Below are positions 20,928 to 28,892 of a stretch of DNA of 64,000 bases, one piece after another (the first letter of the stretch is position 1; every line of letters starts with the position of its first letter). Location: contig OZ246012.1 of assembly GCA_965230615.1 (NCBI GenBank), forward strand, positions 1,426,001 to 1,490,000. The letters are read 5' to 3'. A program made the position numbers and the translations under genes. Source of the stretch: G965230615 sp965230615. Lineage in GTDB: Bacteria > Pseudomonadota > Gammaproteobacteria > HTCC5015. The notes beneath the pieces are model-generated. The model saw only the letters and a list, made by a program, of their open reading frames with translations, had not been told where the DNA came from and searched no databases.

Positions 20928-21476
20928 ATGCAAAAACAAGTTAAAGAACTGCTGCAACTGCACGCCTCCTTAATTCAGGCCGTGGTTACCAGCTGCCAAA
21001 GCGGTGATAGCGAGGAACTCAGCGAAGTGCTTAACGCGGCTGAAGCCAATGGCTGGAGCAGTCTGAGCAATGCGATTCGTGAGGTTCTGGCCGGTGAGCG
21101 AGATATGGCTCACTTTGCCAGCCTAGATGCTGAAGATCAGCTGATTGTACAAGCGATATTAGAAGGACTTGCCTCCCCCAACAGCCTGCCTAAGGATGAT
21201 GCACTGCATAGCCCGCTACAGGCACCCAAAAACTTTGCCGCACTGATTCATGCCGCACAGCATGACGATGAACAAGCCAAGCAGTTACTCTCTACTCTAT
21301 GTCGCGATATGCTCAACGCAGGTGGTGATATGGCACAACTGTCAATGAGCCTGCAATTTATTTATAAAGGCGAGTCTCAACTGAGTGCATTGACAGCAAA
21401 CTGCAGTGTTAAAACCGCCGAGTTACTGCATGCCATTGTCAACGAACTCGAACAGCTACAAAAGAGCACCGCTTAA
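20928..21476 (+). CDS. Hypothetical helical protein downstream of valS
   Basis: A 182-residue soluble, Leu/Ala/Glu-rich protein with no signal peptide, membrane segment or recognisable motif. The N-terminus (QVKELLQLHASLIQAVV) and C-terminus look helical, and an ELSEVLNAAEANGWSSL segment suggests an all-helical fold. I do not recognise the family. It lies 74 bases downstream of valS in the same direction. Codon usage resembles the neighbours, so it is likely a real native gene. Confidence 0.6.
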   Translation: MQKQVKELLQLHASLIQAVVTSCQSGDSEELSEVLNAAEANGWSSLSNAIREVLAGERDMAHFASLDAEDQLIVQAILEGLASPNSLPKDDALHSPLQAPKNFAALIHAAQHDDEQAKQLLSTLCRDMLNAGGDMAQLSMSLQFIYKGESQLSALTANCSVKTAELLHAIVNELEQLQKSTA

Positions 21477-21595
21477 AGGCATTTAAGCAAAATCATATAA
21501 GCTTATAATCAAATATTCTTTTGCCTTAGCCACCGAATCGCTATAGTGGGCACATTTTGTGCGCGACAGTAAGACATTATACAAAGGGCAAGTTA

Positions 21596-22390
21596 TTGCA
21601 AGACCTTATTATTTATATTCTCGCCGGTGGCAGTGTTGGTTTTGTAATTGGTATGACCGGTGTCGGTGGCGGATCATTTATGACCCCAATCTTGCTGGCA
21701 TTTGGCTTTAGCCCTGCTGTTGCTGTTGGTACTGACTTACTCTACGCCTCCATCACAAAAGCCGGTGGCGTTATCAGGCATAGACGACAAAACACCATCG
21801 ATTGGCATATTGTTCGGCTTATGGCTTATGGCAGTATACCTGCCTCGCTCGCAACAACCTGGTTATTACAGCACTGGCAGCAAACAGGCTTTGATTATAG
21901 TAATATATTAACCACAGCCCTGGGCGTTATGCTGCTGATCACTGCATCTGTCCTGTTATTTCGTACCTTTTTATTACGTGAACGCCACCAACTCGCCGAT
22001 GAACAAAGCGAGCTGGGCAAGCTTGATAAACATTATGCTGGCTACATTACTATTGTGATGGGTGTATTACTCGGCGTATTTGTCACCTTATCTTCTGTTG
22101 GTGCCGGTGCTTTCGCGGCAGCTGTATTGATGGTGCTCTATCCCAGAATGCCAATGATTAAAGTTATCGGCACCGACTTAGCGCATGCAGTACCACTGAC
22201 CTTAATTGCAGGCTTGGGACACTTACACCTAGGCCATGTTGACTTCGTTTTATTGTTTAGTTTACTCACCGGTTCATTGCCAGGTATTTGGCTAGGCACT
22301 CAAGTGGCCAACCATGTACCTGAAAAAATCATGCAGCGCATTATGGCAACCATATTAATGACGCTGGGTATTCGTTATATGGTTTTTTAA
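21596..22390 (+). CDS. TauE/SafE family sulfite/anion exporter
   Basis: A ~264-residue membrane protein with repeated Gly-rich half-motifs typical of the family: GMTGVGGGSFMTPILL near the N-terminus and TLSSVGAGAFAAAVLMVLY in the second half, with about eight membrane segments. The likely start is TTG at 21596, eight bases after a GGG ribosome site, giving LQDLIIYILAGG as the opening; a longer frame back to 21557 adds a non-hydrophobic extension. The substrate is probably a sulfur oxyanion or organosulfonate, but the family is diverse. Confidence 0.85.
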   Translation: MQDLIIYILAGGSVGFVIGMTGVGGGSFMTPILLAFGFSPAVAVGTDLLYASITKAGGVIRHRRQNTIDWHIVRLMAYGSIPASLATTWLLQHWQQTGFDYSNILTTALGVMLLITASVLLFRTFLLRERHQLADEQSELGKLDKHYAGYITIVMGVLLGVFVTLSSVGAGAFAAAVLMVLYPRMPMIKVIGTDLAHAVPLTLIAGLGHLHLGHVDFVLLFSLLTGSLPGIWLGTQVANHVPEKIMQRIMATILMTLGIRYMVF

Positions 22391-22411
22391 ACCACCTATC
22401 ACTTATCTGTT

Positions 22412-23107
22412 TTGGATATTAAAGCCAGACACAACTGGGACCTCAGCCCTGCAGAAGCCATTGCACTACAGCAAACACTGGCAGCTGACATCATTAGCTA
22501 TGATGACTTAGATCACGATATTCAATATGTCGCTGGTATCGACGTTGGCTTCGAAGATAATGGCCAAACTACGCGTGCGGCAGTTTGCGTATTAACGCTC
22601 AGTGACTTGGCGGTTGTCGATAGTGCAGTCGCTCACTTACCTACAACGTTTCCGTATATCCCAGGACTTTTATCATTCAGAGAAGTGCCTGCTATTCTGG
22701 CTGCACTAGAGCAATTAAAAGTCATCCCGCAGTTATTGTTCTGTGACGGACAAGGTTTAGCACACCCTAGACATTTTGGTATAGCCTGTCATGTAGGCTT
22801 GCTCACAGGCTTACCCAGTATCGGCGTTGGCAAGTCCAAACTTATCGGCTCACATGCGGCGGTCGGCAATAACAAGGGAGACTGGCAGCCACTATTGCAT
22901 AAAAATGAAACGCTAGGCGCGGTATTGCGCAGCCGTGTCAATGTGAAGCCGTTATACATTTCGATTGGGCATAGAATTAACCTAGCAACGGCTGTCGATT
23001 ATGTGATGCGTTGTTTAACACGTTATAAACTTCCGGAAACAACGAGACTAGCGGATAAACTGGCATCTAAACGTGCCGGCTTACCACAAAACTTATCGCT
23101 GCTCTAA
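22412..23107 (+). CDS. nfi: Endonuclease V (deoxyinosine 3' endonuclease)
   Basis: A 231-residue protein beginning at TTG 22412, 21 bases after the TauE gene. Family signatures are visible: VAGIDVGFED with a catalytic Asp near residue 44, IPGLLSFREVPAIL near 88, LLFCDGQGLAHPRHFGIACH near 110 and GVGKSKLIG near 140. It nicks DNA one nucleotide 3' of hypoxanthine or uracil in deaminated DNA. The function is independent of the neighbouring transporter. Confidence 0.93.
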   Translation: MDIKARHNWDLSPAEAIALQQTLAADIISYDDLDHDIQYVAGIDVGFEDNGQTTRAAVCVLTLSDLAVVDSAVAHLPTTFPYIPGLLSFREVPAILAALEQLKVIPQLLFCDGQGLAHPRHFGIACHVGLLTGLPSIGVGKSKLIGSHAAVGNNKGDWQPLLHKNETLGAVLRSRVNVKPLYISIGHRINLATAVDYVMRCLTRYKLPETTRLADKLASKRAGLPQNLSLL

Positions 23108-23158
23108 AGTATATTGTCACAATTAACAAGAATGAAGGGTATCGAGAGCACAAAGCGA

Positions 23159-23860
23159 TCAAGGCTTGTTATTTTCAAATAAAGCATCCAAACACTGCTT
23201 CTCGCGCTCTACAAAGCTATTGAGAAAAAAATCTGAACCACGCATGGTTTTAAATGCCTCAAAACCGCGTTCAAGATAGTTTTGCAACTCTCCCAACCCC
23301 ATCAACTGGGCAGGTTTGCGACACATTTTTAACGCCGTAGAAACAAAGGGCTTACGAATAACAATCTCAATTTCATAACCAATCGCGGCCACCTGCTCTG
23401 TATGCTGCAAGCATTCCTGGTAGTCAGTTGCCAGCTGCAAAGCCTGTTGATAATGATGGTTATTTAAATCATTGGGGCTGACCTGATGCAACTGTAGCTG
23501 CTTGGCAATCGCCATATCCAAGCGGATAGACATCACCGTAAACTGCACAGCTTTGGCCACCGTTGCTAACATATCATTCGGTAAAATTTTTAACATGGCC
23601 GACTTGGCTTTTTGCAGTTGCTTATCACGATAGCTCAAGTCATTTGGGCCAAACAAATCTTCCAAGACAAACTTGACTGCCTTTTGATAGCGCTGCTGCT
23701 GAGCAAAATCAGCATAGCTGTCGCGCATACGGCTAACTCGCAATTGACGCAAGGCGGTGATCAGGGCATCACATTCAGAGAGTTTCGCCCTATCTGAATA
23801 CACATGCTCAAGCTCAGCAAGCTGCTTGCTTAAATATGCTCCATTTTGACTATAGCTCAT
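23159..23860 (-). CDS. FFLEELY-motif family protein
   Basis: A ~233-residue soluble, helical protein. The family motif is seen as KFVLEDLFGPNDLSYRDKQL (~residues 63-82), a variant of the FFLEELYGP signature, followed by AKSAMLKILPNDMLATVAKA. The function of this gammaproteobacterial family is unknown. ATG at 23860 is preferred, although a TTG four codons upstream sits close to an AAAGG site. It is convergent with nfi, 51 bases away. Confidence 0.75.
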   Translation of the reverse strand: MSYSQNGAYLSKQLAELEHVYSDRAKLSECDALITALRQLRVSRMRDSYADFAQQQRYQKAVKFVLEDLFGPNDLSYRDKQLQKAKSAMLKILPNDMLATVAKAVQFTVMSIRLDMAIAKQLQLHQVSPNDLNNHHYQQALQLATDYQECLQHTEQVAAIGYEIEIVIRKPFVSTALKMCRKPAQLMGLGELQNYLERGFEAFKTMRGSDFFLNSFVEREKQCLDALFENNKP

Positions 23861-23893
23861 ATAAACTGGCAACCTTTACAAGATGACACTTAA

Positions 23894-24100
23894 TTAAACA
23901 CCTGCAAAGTAAAGCACTAACTTCACGATACCAACTAGCACCACAATAAACAGTATTGTTAGCAGCACACCTACTATAATAAAATCGAACGGCCGACCGC
24001 TTGCAAAATCACGCTCGCGCACACTATCTTTTTGCACACCCAAAAATGACATCAGGGTACTTTTAATCACATCAAGCAGTGATAGTTTTTCTCTGGACAT
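23894..24100 (-). CDS. DUF2970 family small membrane protein
   Basis: A 68-residue protein from the ATG at 24100. It carries the DUF2970 pattern: STLMSFLGVQKDSVRERDF, then a single C-terminal membrane helix (IIVGVLLTILFIVVLVGIVK). Its role is unknown. The frame continues upstream to 24133, but this runs into the strong terminator hairpin that ends there, so the shorter start is preferred. Confidence 0.8.
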   Translation of the reverse strand: MSREKLSLLDVIKSTLMSFLGVQKDSVRERDFASGRPFDFIIVGVLLTILFIVVLVGIVKLVLYFAGV

Positions 24101-24132
24101 TCTGAAAGCCAATAAAAACAAGACACATAACA

Positions 24133-24181
24133 AAAATGGCAGTAGCCTGGTTTAACGTATAAACCAGGCTACTGCCATTTT
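24133..24181 (-). terminator. Strong intrinsic terminator of the TonB operon
   Basis: A perfect 22-bp inverted repeat (24133-24154 with 24160-24181) around a five-base loop, flanked by A-runs and T-runs so that it reads as a Rho-independent terminator on either strand. It lies 29 bases after the stop codon of the zinc-ribbon gene, the last gene of the reverse-strand operon, and 33 bases before the DUF2970 start. Confidence 0.9.
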
Positions 24182-24209
24182 GAATACATATTAGAAAACA
24201 AAAGCCAGA

Positions 24210-24590
24210 CTATTTCTTTTTAACTTTGGCAAAGAAGCTTTTGAAAAAATCAGAAAAGGTTTCTTCTACATAATCAGTAAATTCGCCAGCGTCAAAAAAA
24301 GCGCCATGCCCATCGACATCAAGCTCATACTGAATATGCGGCTGCTTTTTGTCTGTTACAGTCTGCATCGGTTTACCGGTAACCGGGCTTTTGATCTCAG
24401 TTACCTTGTTATATTCTTTACCCGTCTTAGGGTCACCCATATCCAAAGACCGAGACATCCATTCCTGCTTTAGCTGCTTATACGAATCTTCAGGAAACCA
24501 TAAACCTTGACACTTATTACAGCGATTAACCGTGTATTCCCTACCGTAGTTTGTGGGCTCCATTTGCGAGTCACATTTAGGACATTGCAT
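24210..24590 (-). CDS. zf-TFIIB-type zinc-ribbon protein
   Basis: A 126-residue protein with an N-terminal zinc ribbon: CPKC at residues 3-6 and CNKCQGLWFP starting at about residue 24, the usual zf-TFIIB wording. The rest is charged and ends in a Phe/Lys-rich helix (FFKSFFAKVKKK). Such proteins are common and uncharacterised. It is the last gene of the DUF3450/ExbB/TonB operon, 28 bases after the TPR gene and just before a strong terminator. Confidence 0.8.
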   Translation of the reverse strand: MQCPKCDSQMEPTNYGREYTVNRCNKCQGLWFPEDSYKQLKQEWMSRSLDMGDPKTGKEYNKVTEIKSPVTGKPMQTVTDKKQPHIQYELDVDGHGAFFDAGEFTDYVEETFSDFFKSFFAKVKKK

Positions 24591-24618
24591 GCTTACTTTC
24601 TCAATATTGAATATAAAA

Positions 24619-25950
24619 TTAAATTAACGAGTTCTTAATCTTAAGGCGTCGTGCTTTTTCGCCTTGAAGATACTTTAGCCAACTACTCGCATGCTTTTTA
24701 CTGCGATCATCTTTTTTAGCGCTACGAAATGCACCTATTGCACCATCCAAGTCGTCAGTATTAAACAAGCAGAAGCCCAAAGAAATATAGGCACGACCAA
24801 TATAATCGATCTTACCCTTTTTAACACCTGAACGGATTGACGAAATACAACCGGCCCACTCATCAAGATCTGCATAAGACTGGCCTAGGCGTACATATAA
24901 CTCACCATCATCCGATTTTTTTGCCGCGCGCTTTAACACATCAATCGATTTACGTGGCTCTTGCGCAACCAGCCAAGCTTGCGCCAGCAGTTTTAAATTA
25001 TCGACATCGGCTTCAACGATCTTGTCTTTCATACCGATATCTAAAACTTTAGCAGCTTTGTATGGCACATCGTTACTGAGTAACAAAGAAGCCAAGGTGA
25101 TTAGCTCATAGCCTTTTGTTAAATAGCCACCATCATAACCTGCTTCAATAATTGCAAGCTGTCTTGGCTCATCATCTTTCTCAGCATAACGACCAGAGAG
25201 CTGATAAAAATATTCACCTTTCGGATACAGTTTAACTAGCAGTTTAAGAATATCGGTAATTTTCTCGTTCTTCTTCAACTCGTAGTATGTCGCACGCAGA
25301 ATTAACAACCACTGCTCTTGCGGGTCATTACCTTGGCTTTTGGCAAGCGCCATAGCTTGCTCAATATATTTGGCAGCATTTTTATAATCTTCTTTCTGGA
25401 AAGAAGCCTGACCTAATAACACATAAGCACTGGTGCTTGGCTTAGGTGATATACTTAACCAACGCTTCAGAGAGCTAATCGCAAGATCAAATTTCTCCAA
25501 AACCAAGTACAACTGAGCCATGGTATAGATGGTTTGCTGCTCCAGCGCTACCGGAATCTCCGGCTGCTTAAGTACTTGCTTATAAACATTAATTGCCTGG
25601 GAAAACTTCTCTTGAGTAGAGTAACCAAACGCCAGGAAATTTAACGTCATGGCTTTTTCATAACTATTTAACTTGGGATCAGCTTTGAGCGTATTTAAAA
25701 CTCTAAACGCTTCGGCATATTTTTCCTGATCCATTAACTCTTGCGCTTCCCCCAGCCTTTTATAAACACGCTCGGTCATCGCAGGTGTTTTACGGGTTTT
25801 TTGCTCAGCGGCCTTACTACCTTCCTGGGCAAACGCAGACGTTTGTGTAGAACCACTGACAAACGTAAACAGTACAATATCTGCCATGGATATCGCAGAT
25901 ACAATCAGTGTAGCCGTAACAACTTTTTTAATAATCGAAATGTTTAACAT
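24619..25950 (-). CDS. Periplasmic TPR protein of the TonB operon
   Basis: A ~443-residue protein with an N-terminal signal/anchor segment (~residues 8-40, ending near SAFAQ) and TPR-like repeats from ~55 to the end, for example NFLAFGYSTQEKFSQAINVY and YVLLGQASFQKEDYKNAAKY. In marine gammaproteobacteria, TPR proteins are regularly encoded after TonB2-type energy-transduction genes and are thought to aid coupling to outer-membrane receptors. ATG at 25950 is preferred over the GTG one codon upstream. It is 41 bases downstream of the second TonB-domain gene. Confidence 0.82.
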   Translation of the reverse strand: MLNISIIKKVVTATLIVSAISMADIVLFTFVSGSTQTSAFAQEGSKAAEQKTRKTPAMTERVYKRLGEAQELMDQEKYAEAFRVLNTLKADPKLNSYEKAMTLNFLAFGYSTQEKFSQAINVYKQVLKQPEIPVALEQQTIYTMAQLYLVLEKFDLAISSLKRWLSISPKPSTSAYVLLGQASFQKEDYKNAAKYIEQAMALAKSQGNDPQEQWLLILRATYYELKKNEKITDILKLLVKLYPKGEYFYQLSGRYAEKDDEPRQLAIIEAGYDGGYLTKGYELITLASLLLSNDVPYKAAKVLDIGMKDKIVEADVDNLKLLAQAWLVAQEPRKSIDVLKRAAKKSDDGELYVRLGQSYADLDEWAGCISSIRSGVKKGKIDYIGRAYISLGFCLFNTDDLDGAIGAFRSAKKDDRSKKHASSWLKYLQGEKARRLKIKNSLI

Positions 25951-25991
25951 CACACATTACCTTGCATACATCATCAACCGGAAGCGATCGA

Positions 25992-27209
25992 CTAATTGAG
26001 TTTAAAGGTTACCTTTTTCCTAATATCTTTGGCATCAACCGGTTCATCATCCTTAATGCGTGGCTGAAATTTATATTTACCTACAGCTGTTGTCGCTGCT
26101 TTATCGAATACATTAGCAGGCTTGGACTCAACGACTTTAACATCAGTCACATCACCTGCTTTAGTGACTGTAAAGCTCACAATAACATAGCCTTCAATGC
26201 CACGGCTTATCGCACGACGCGGATAACGCGCTGGCGCACCGACGATTTGCCTAACATCACTACTGACTTTTGCCTTGGCCACCTTGCTACCAGCATCCTG
26301 ACCTGCATTGGGCTTATTCGCTAAGGCTGCCAAACGCTGTTTAACACGTTTCAAGCCAGCCGGTACTGAACCCTGACATTCACGTATACCCGCCAGCGCC
26401 TGATCAATACGCTGGGAAGTTGCTTTACTGGGTTTTCGACCTTGTGCGAGCAGCTTATCGCGTTCCTGCAAAGCCGCTTTACGAATGCTCACCGAGTCTC
26501 TAGTGAGGTTCTCAATCTGACTCACCGTCTGACGACTGTAGCGATCAGAGTCATTAATAAGGTTAAGCGCACCTAAACACTGCCGGTCTGATTGCGCTAG
26601 GCTATCAACAATTGGCTGAAACAGGTTTTGCGCCTGTGTCTGCGCAGCTGCTGCTCTGAGCTCTTCTTTGTATTGTGCTTCTGCAGCGGCAATAACCTGC
26701 TCTAACTTATCACACAGACGAATTTCATAGGAGTTCTCATAAACGTCTAGCACACTCTCGCTAATCGCCAAAGCACCATCTTTATATTCGCGATAAAGAC
26801 GTTCTTTTTCTCGCGCTTCATCAAACGAAGCATTTGAAATAAGTATGCGTGCTTCACCACACTCGAGAATGCCTTGCTCGAATAAAGGCAAGGCCTCTGC
26901 TCGATCCAAGTCGTCTTTGACGTTATTACAAAAATCGAGCACTCTTTGTGTATTGCTGTCTGGGTTCTCCAGCAGGTCTGGCTTTAGTTCTAAGGCCTGA
27001 TTCAGTATATCGACATACTGACGGAAGTGAGACTGTGCCTGTTCTAAATCTGAGCGGCGTAAGGTTTTGGCAGTCCGACATTGTTTCGATGCCTGCCTAA
27101 CCAAACTGGCAACTTTCGTGTCTATTGTTTGCGCACTTGCAATGCCAACGCCAACAAGGTTGATCATGAAAGCTATTAAGACTACTAGTTTTATTCTCAA
27201 GTACTTCAT
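25992..27209 (-). CDS. Periplasmic helical protein with C-terminal TonB domain
   Basis: A 405-residue protein. Residues 1-26 look like a cleavable signal peptide (ending IASAQ) rather than the permanent anchor usual for TonB. Residues ~30-300 are charged helices with several cysteines. Residues ~320-405 are a TonB C-terminal domain: APARYPRRAISRGIEGYVIV, VTDVKVVESKP and KFQPRI. The typical Pro/Lys spacer is absent. It might act as a periplasmic accessory that contacts receptors or the TonB trimer. It lies 75 bases downstream of a conventional TonB gene. Confidence 0.8.
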   Translation of the reverse strand: MKYLRIKLVVLIAFMINLVGVGIASAQTIDTKVASLVRQASKQCRTAKTLRRSDLEQAQSHFRQYVDILNQALELKPDLLENPDSNTQRVLDFCNNVKDDLDRAEALPLFEQGILECGEARILISNASFDEAREKERLYREYKDGALAISESVLDVYENSYEIRLCDKLEQVIAAAEAQYKEELRAAAAQTQAQNLFQPIVDSLAQSDRQCLGALNLINDSDRYSRQTVSQIENLTRDSVSIRKAALQERDKLLAQGRKPSKATSQRIDQALAGIRECQGSVPAGLKRVKQRLAALANKPNAGQDAGSKVAKAKVSSDVRQIVGAPARYPRRAISRGIEGYVIVSFTVTKAGDVTDVKVVESKPANVFDKAATTAVGKYKFQPRIKDDEPVDAKDIRKKVTFKLN

Positions 27210-27284
27210 TTAGGCTGCCTCTTAGCTGCAATCCATCATCAAAATACTATCGGCCAAAACCATTACGCCTATAATCAGCACTAA

Positions 27285-27896
27285 TTAGCGCTTCTTACCA
27301 TTACTTAGCGAGAATGTGAACTTATTGCGAACACCAGCCACATCGACTGGCTCACCGTTGATCACTTTTGGCTTATATTTGAATTTTTGCGCCGCTTTAA
27401 TCGCTGCTCGCTCAAAATACCCTTTGGGGCTAGCTTCAACGACTGTGATGTCCTGGGTCGTACCCAATTTGGTCACCATATACTCCACAATCACATAACC
27501 CTCAACCCCCCGGGTTTGCGCCCGACTCGGATACTGCGGTGCTACCTTCACAATTGGCAGATACTCACCATCACTGCTCGACAAACTGTCGGCTGAGATA
27601 TCCAGGTTATTGGTTAATGCAAAAGAGGTGTCCAGGCTATTGGACTTCACTTTTAACGGATCTAGCTGCGGTTTGGGCATTTCAGGTGGACGCTCAGGTT
27701 TGTCCGGCTTGTCGACTTTACGCTCCATGCGCTGCACTGTCTCGTCCTGTTTGACGCGTACAAAATCAACAATCTGCCCAGCTTTTTCATCAGTAAATGG
27801 GTTTTTACCCATTGCAATAAGCGTTGACATCACAAAAATCAGGCCTGTTGTAATAATAAGGCCCATTGCCAGCGCTGATACATATCTTATAACCAT
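27285..27896 (-). CDS. tonB: Energy transducer TonB
   Basis: A 203-residue inner-membrane-anchored TonB of the short TonB2 type. It has a membrane helix at ~8-30, a Pro/Lys/Glu-rich periplasmic spacer (~60-85, KPDKPERPPEMPKPQ) and a C-terminal TonB fold (~115-200, QYPSRAQTRGVEGYVIVEYM, KFKYKPKVINGEP). It transmits proton-motive force from ExbB/ExbD to outer-membrane receptors such as the one at 32989-35451. GGAGG precedes the start, and exbD is 26 bases upstream. Confidence 0.92.
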   Translation of the reverse strand: MVIRYVSALAMGLIITTGLIFVMSTLIAMGKNPFTDEKAGQIVDFVRVKQDETVQRMERKVDKPDKPERPPEMPKPQLDPLKVKSNSLDTSFALTNNLDISADSLSSSDGEYLPIVKVAPQYPSRAQTRGVEGYVIVEYMVTKLGTTQDITVVEASPKGYFERAAIKAAQKFKYKPKVINGEPVDVAGVRNKFTFSLSNGKKR

Positions 27897-27922
27897 AGTT
27901 CAGTATTACCTCCGGCCGTTCT

Positions 27923-28330
27923 CTATTCTTTCGGTAAACCGGCAATAGCAATATCTGCTACGCCAATTTCACGTGCCGCATCCATCACACCGAGAACAGC
28001 TTCCGCGTCGGCTTCCTGATCCGCCTGCACTACGACAGTGCCTTTCGGATTCTCTGAGTATAGACGTTGTAAGACCACTTTAACGAGGTCTTTCTCAACT
28101 TGGTTGCGATCGATCCAGACCTCACTGTCGGCACTAATCGCAATCAAAATACTGGTTCTAGGCTTTTTGACCGCAGTTTCCGTCTCAGGTTTCTTAACTT
28201 GTATACCTGATTCCTTAATAAAGGACGATGTGACAATAAAAAAGATCAACATAATGAAGACAACGTCCAACATCGGCGTCATATCGATGTTGTTATCTTC
28301 CTGTGCCGTGACAGTAGGCTCTCTACGCAT
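27923..28330 (-). CDS. exbD: Biopolymer transport protein ExbD
   Basis: A 135-residue protein with a single N-terminal membrane helix. It carries the ExbD signature NIDMTPMLDVVFIMLIFFIV with the proton-carrying Asp (residues ~14-33). The periplasmic domain contains VVQADQEADAEAVLGVMDAA. It couples proton flow to TonB with the two ExbB proteins upstream. It starts 15 bases after the shorter exbB gene, in one operon. Confidence 0.95.
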   Translation of the reverse strand: MRREPTVTAQEDNNIDMTPMLDVVFIMLIFFIVTSSFIKESGIQVKKPETETAVKKPRTSILIAISADSEVWIDRNQVEKDLVKVVLQRLYSENPKGTVVVQADQEADAEAVLGVMDAAREIGVADIAIAGLPKE

Positions 28331-28345
28331 ACTTTTGGCCCCTTT

Positions 28346-28873
28346 TTAGTGATCCATGGTCAAATGATCTTCGAGCAGATCATTCTCAGACTTGGACAAT
28401 TTTGATAAGTAAGTGTCACCGACAATACCGGATAATGCCGCGACCATGCCCGCCATTGTCGGAATTGTCGCTTTTGACACCCCTGAAGCCATCGAGCGGA
28501 CATTGCCACTCCCGGCCAAGGCCATTACATCAAATACTTCAATCATACCGGTTACCGTACCCAGCAGCCCCATCAAGGGACATAATGCTACGCAGGTTTT
28601 GATAAGCGGCAAAGAACTGTTCATTTTCAGAGAAACTTGCGAAATCATGGCCCGCCGAATTTGGTGGGCTTCCCATGAAGTGCGTTCCTTGCGGGCCTCC
28701 CATGCATTTAATGCATGGGAAACCTGTGCTTTATGTTCAGTCTTGAAGTACCAGATGCGCTCAAGTATTAAGGTCCACATCACGAAAGTTAATACGGCAA
28801 TCCAGAGTAGGACGCCACCGCCCATCTCCATAAAGTCGCGAATACGTTCCCATAGTTCAAACAGCGCGTACAT
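28346..28873 (-). CDS. exbB: Short ExbB proton-channel protein
   Basis: A 175-residue MotA/TolQ/ExbB-family protein with three membrane segments. It carries the family motif PLMGLLGTVTGMIEVFDVMA (~residues 98-117) and the later SKATIPTMAGMVAALSGIVG. It is the ExbB2-type half of a TtpC/ExbB2/ExbD2/TonB2-like system and lies 19 bases downstream of the longer ExbB protein. GGAG precedes the ATG. Confidence 0.93.
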   Translation of the reverse strand: MYALFELWERIRDFMEMGGGVLLWIAVLTFVMWTLILERIWYFKTEHKAQVSHALNAWEARKERTSWEAHQIRRAMISQVSLKMNSSLPLIKTCVALCPLMGLLGTVTGMIEVFDVMALAGSGNVRSMASGVSKATIPTMAGMVAALSGIVGDTYLSKLSKSENDLLEDHLTMDH

Positions 28874-28892
28874 AGCAGCTCCTATACGTTAA

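Noticed and set aside
21557..21595. Longer TauE/SafE start at TTG 21557
   Set aside because: The extension is polar and breaks the usual N-terminus; TTG at 21596 is better placed after GGG.
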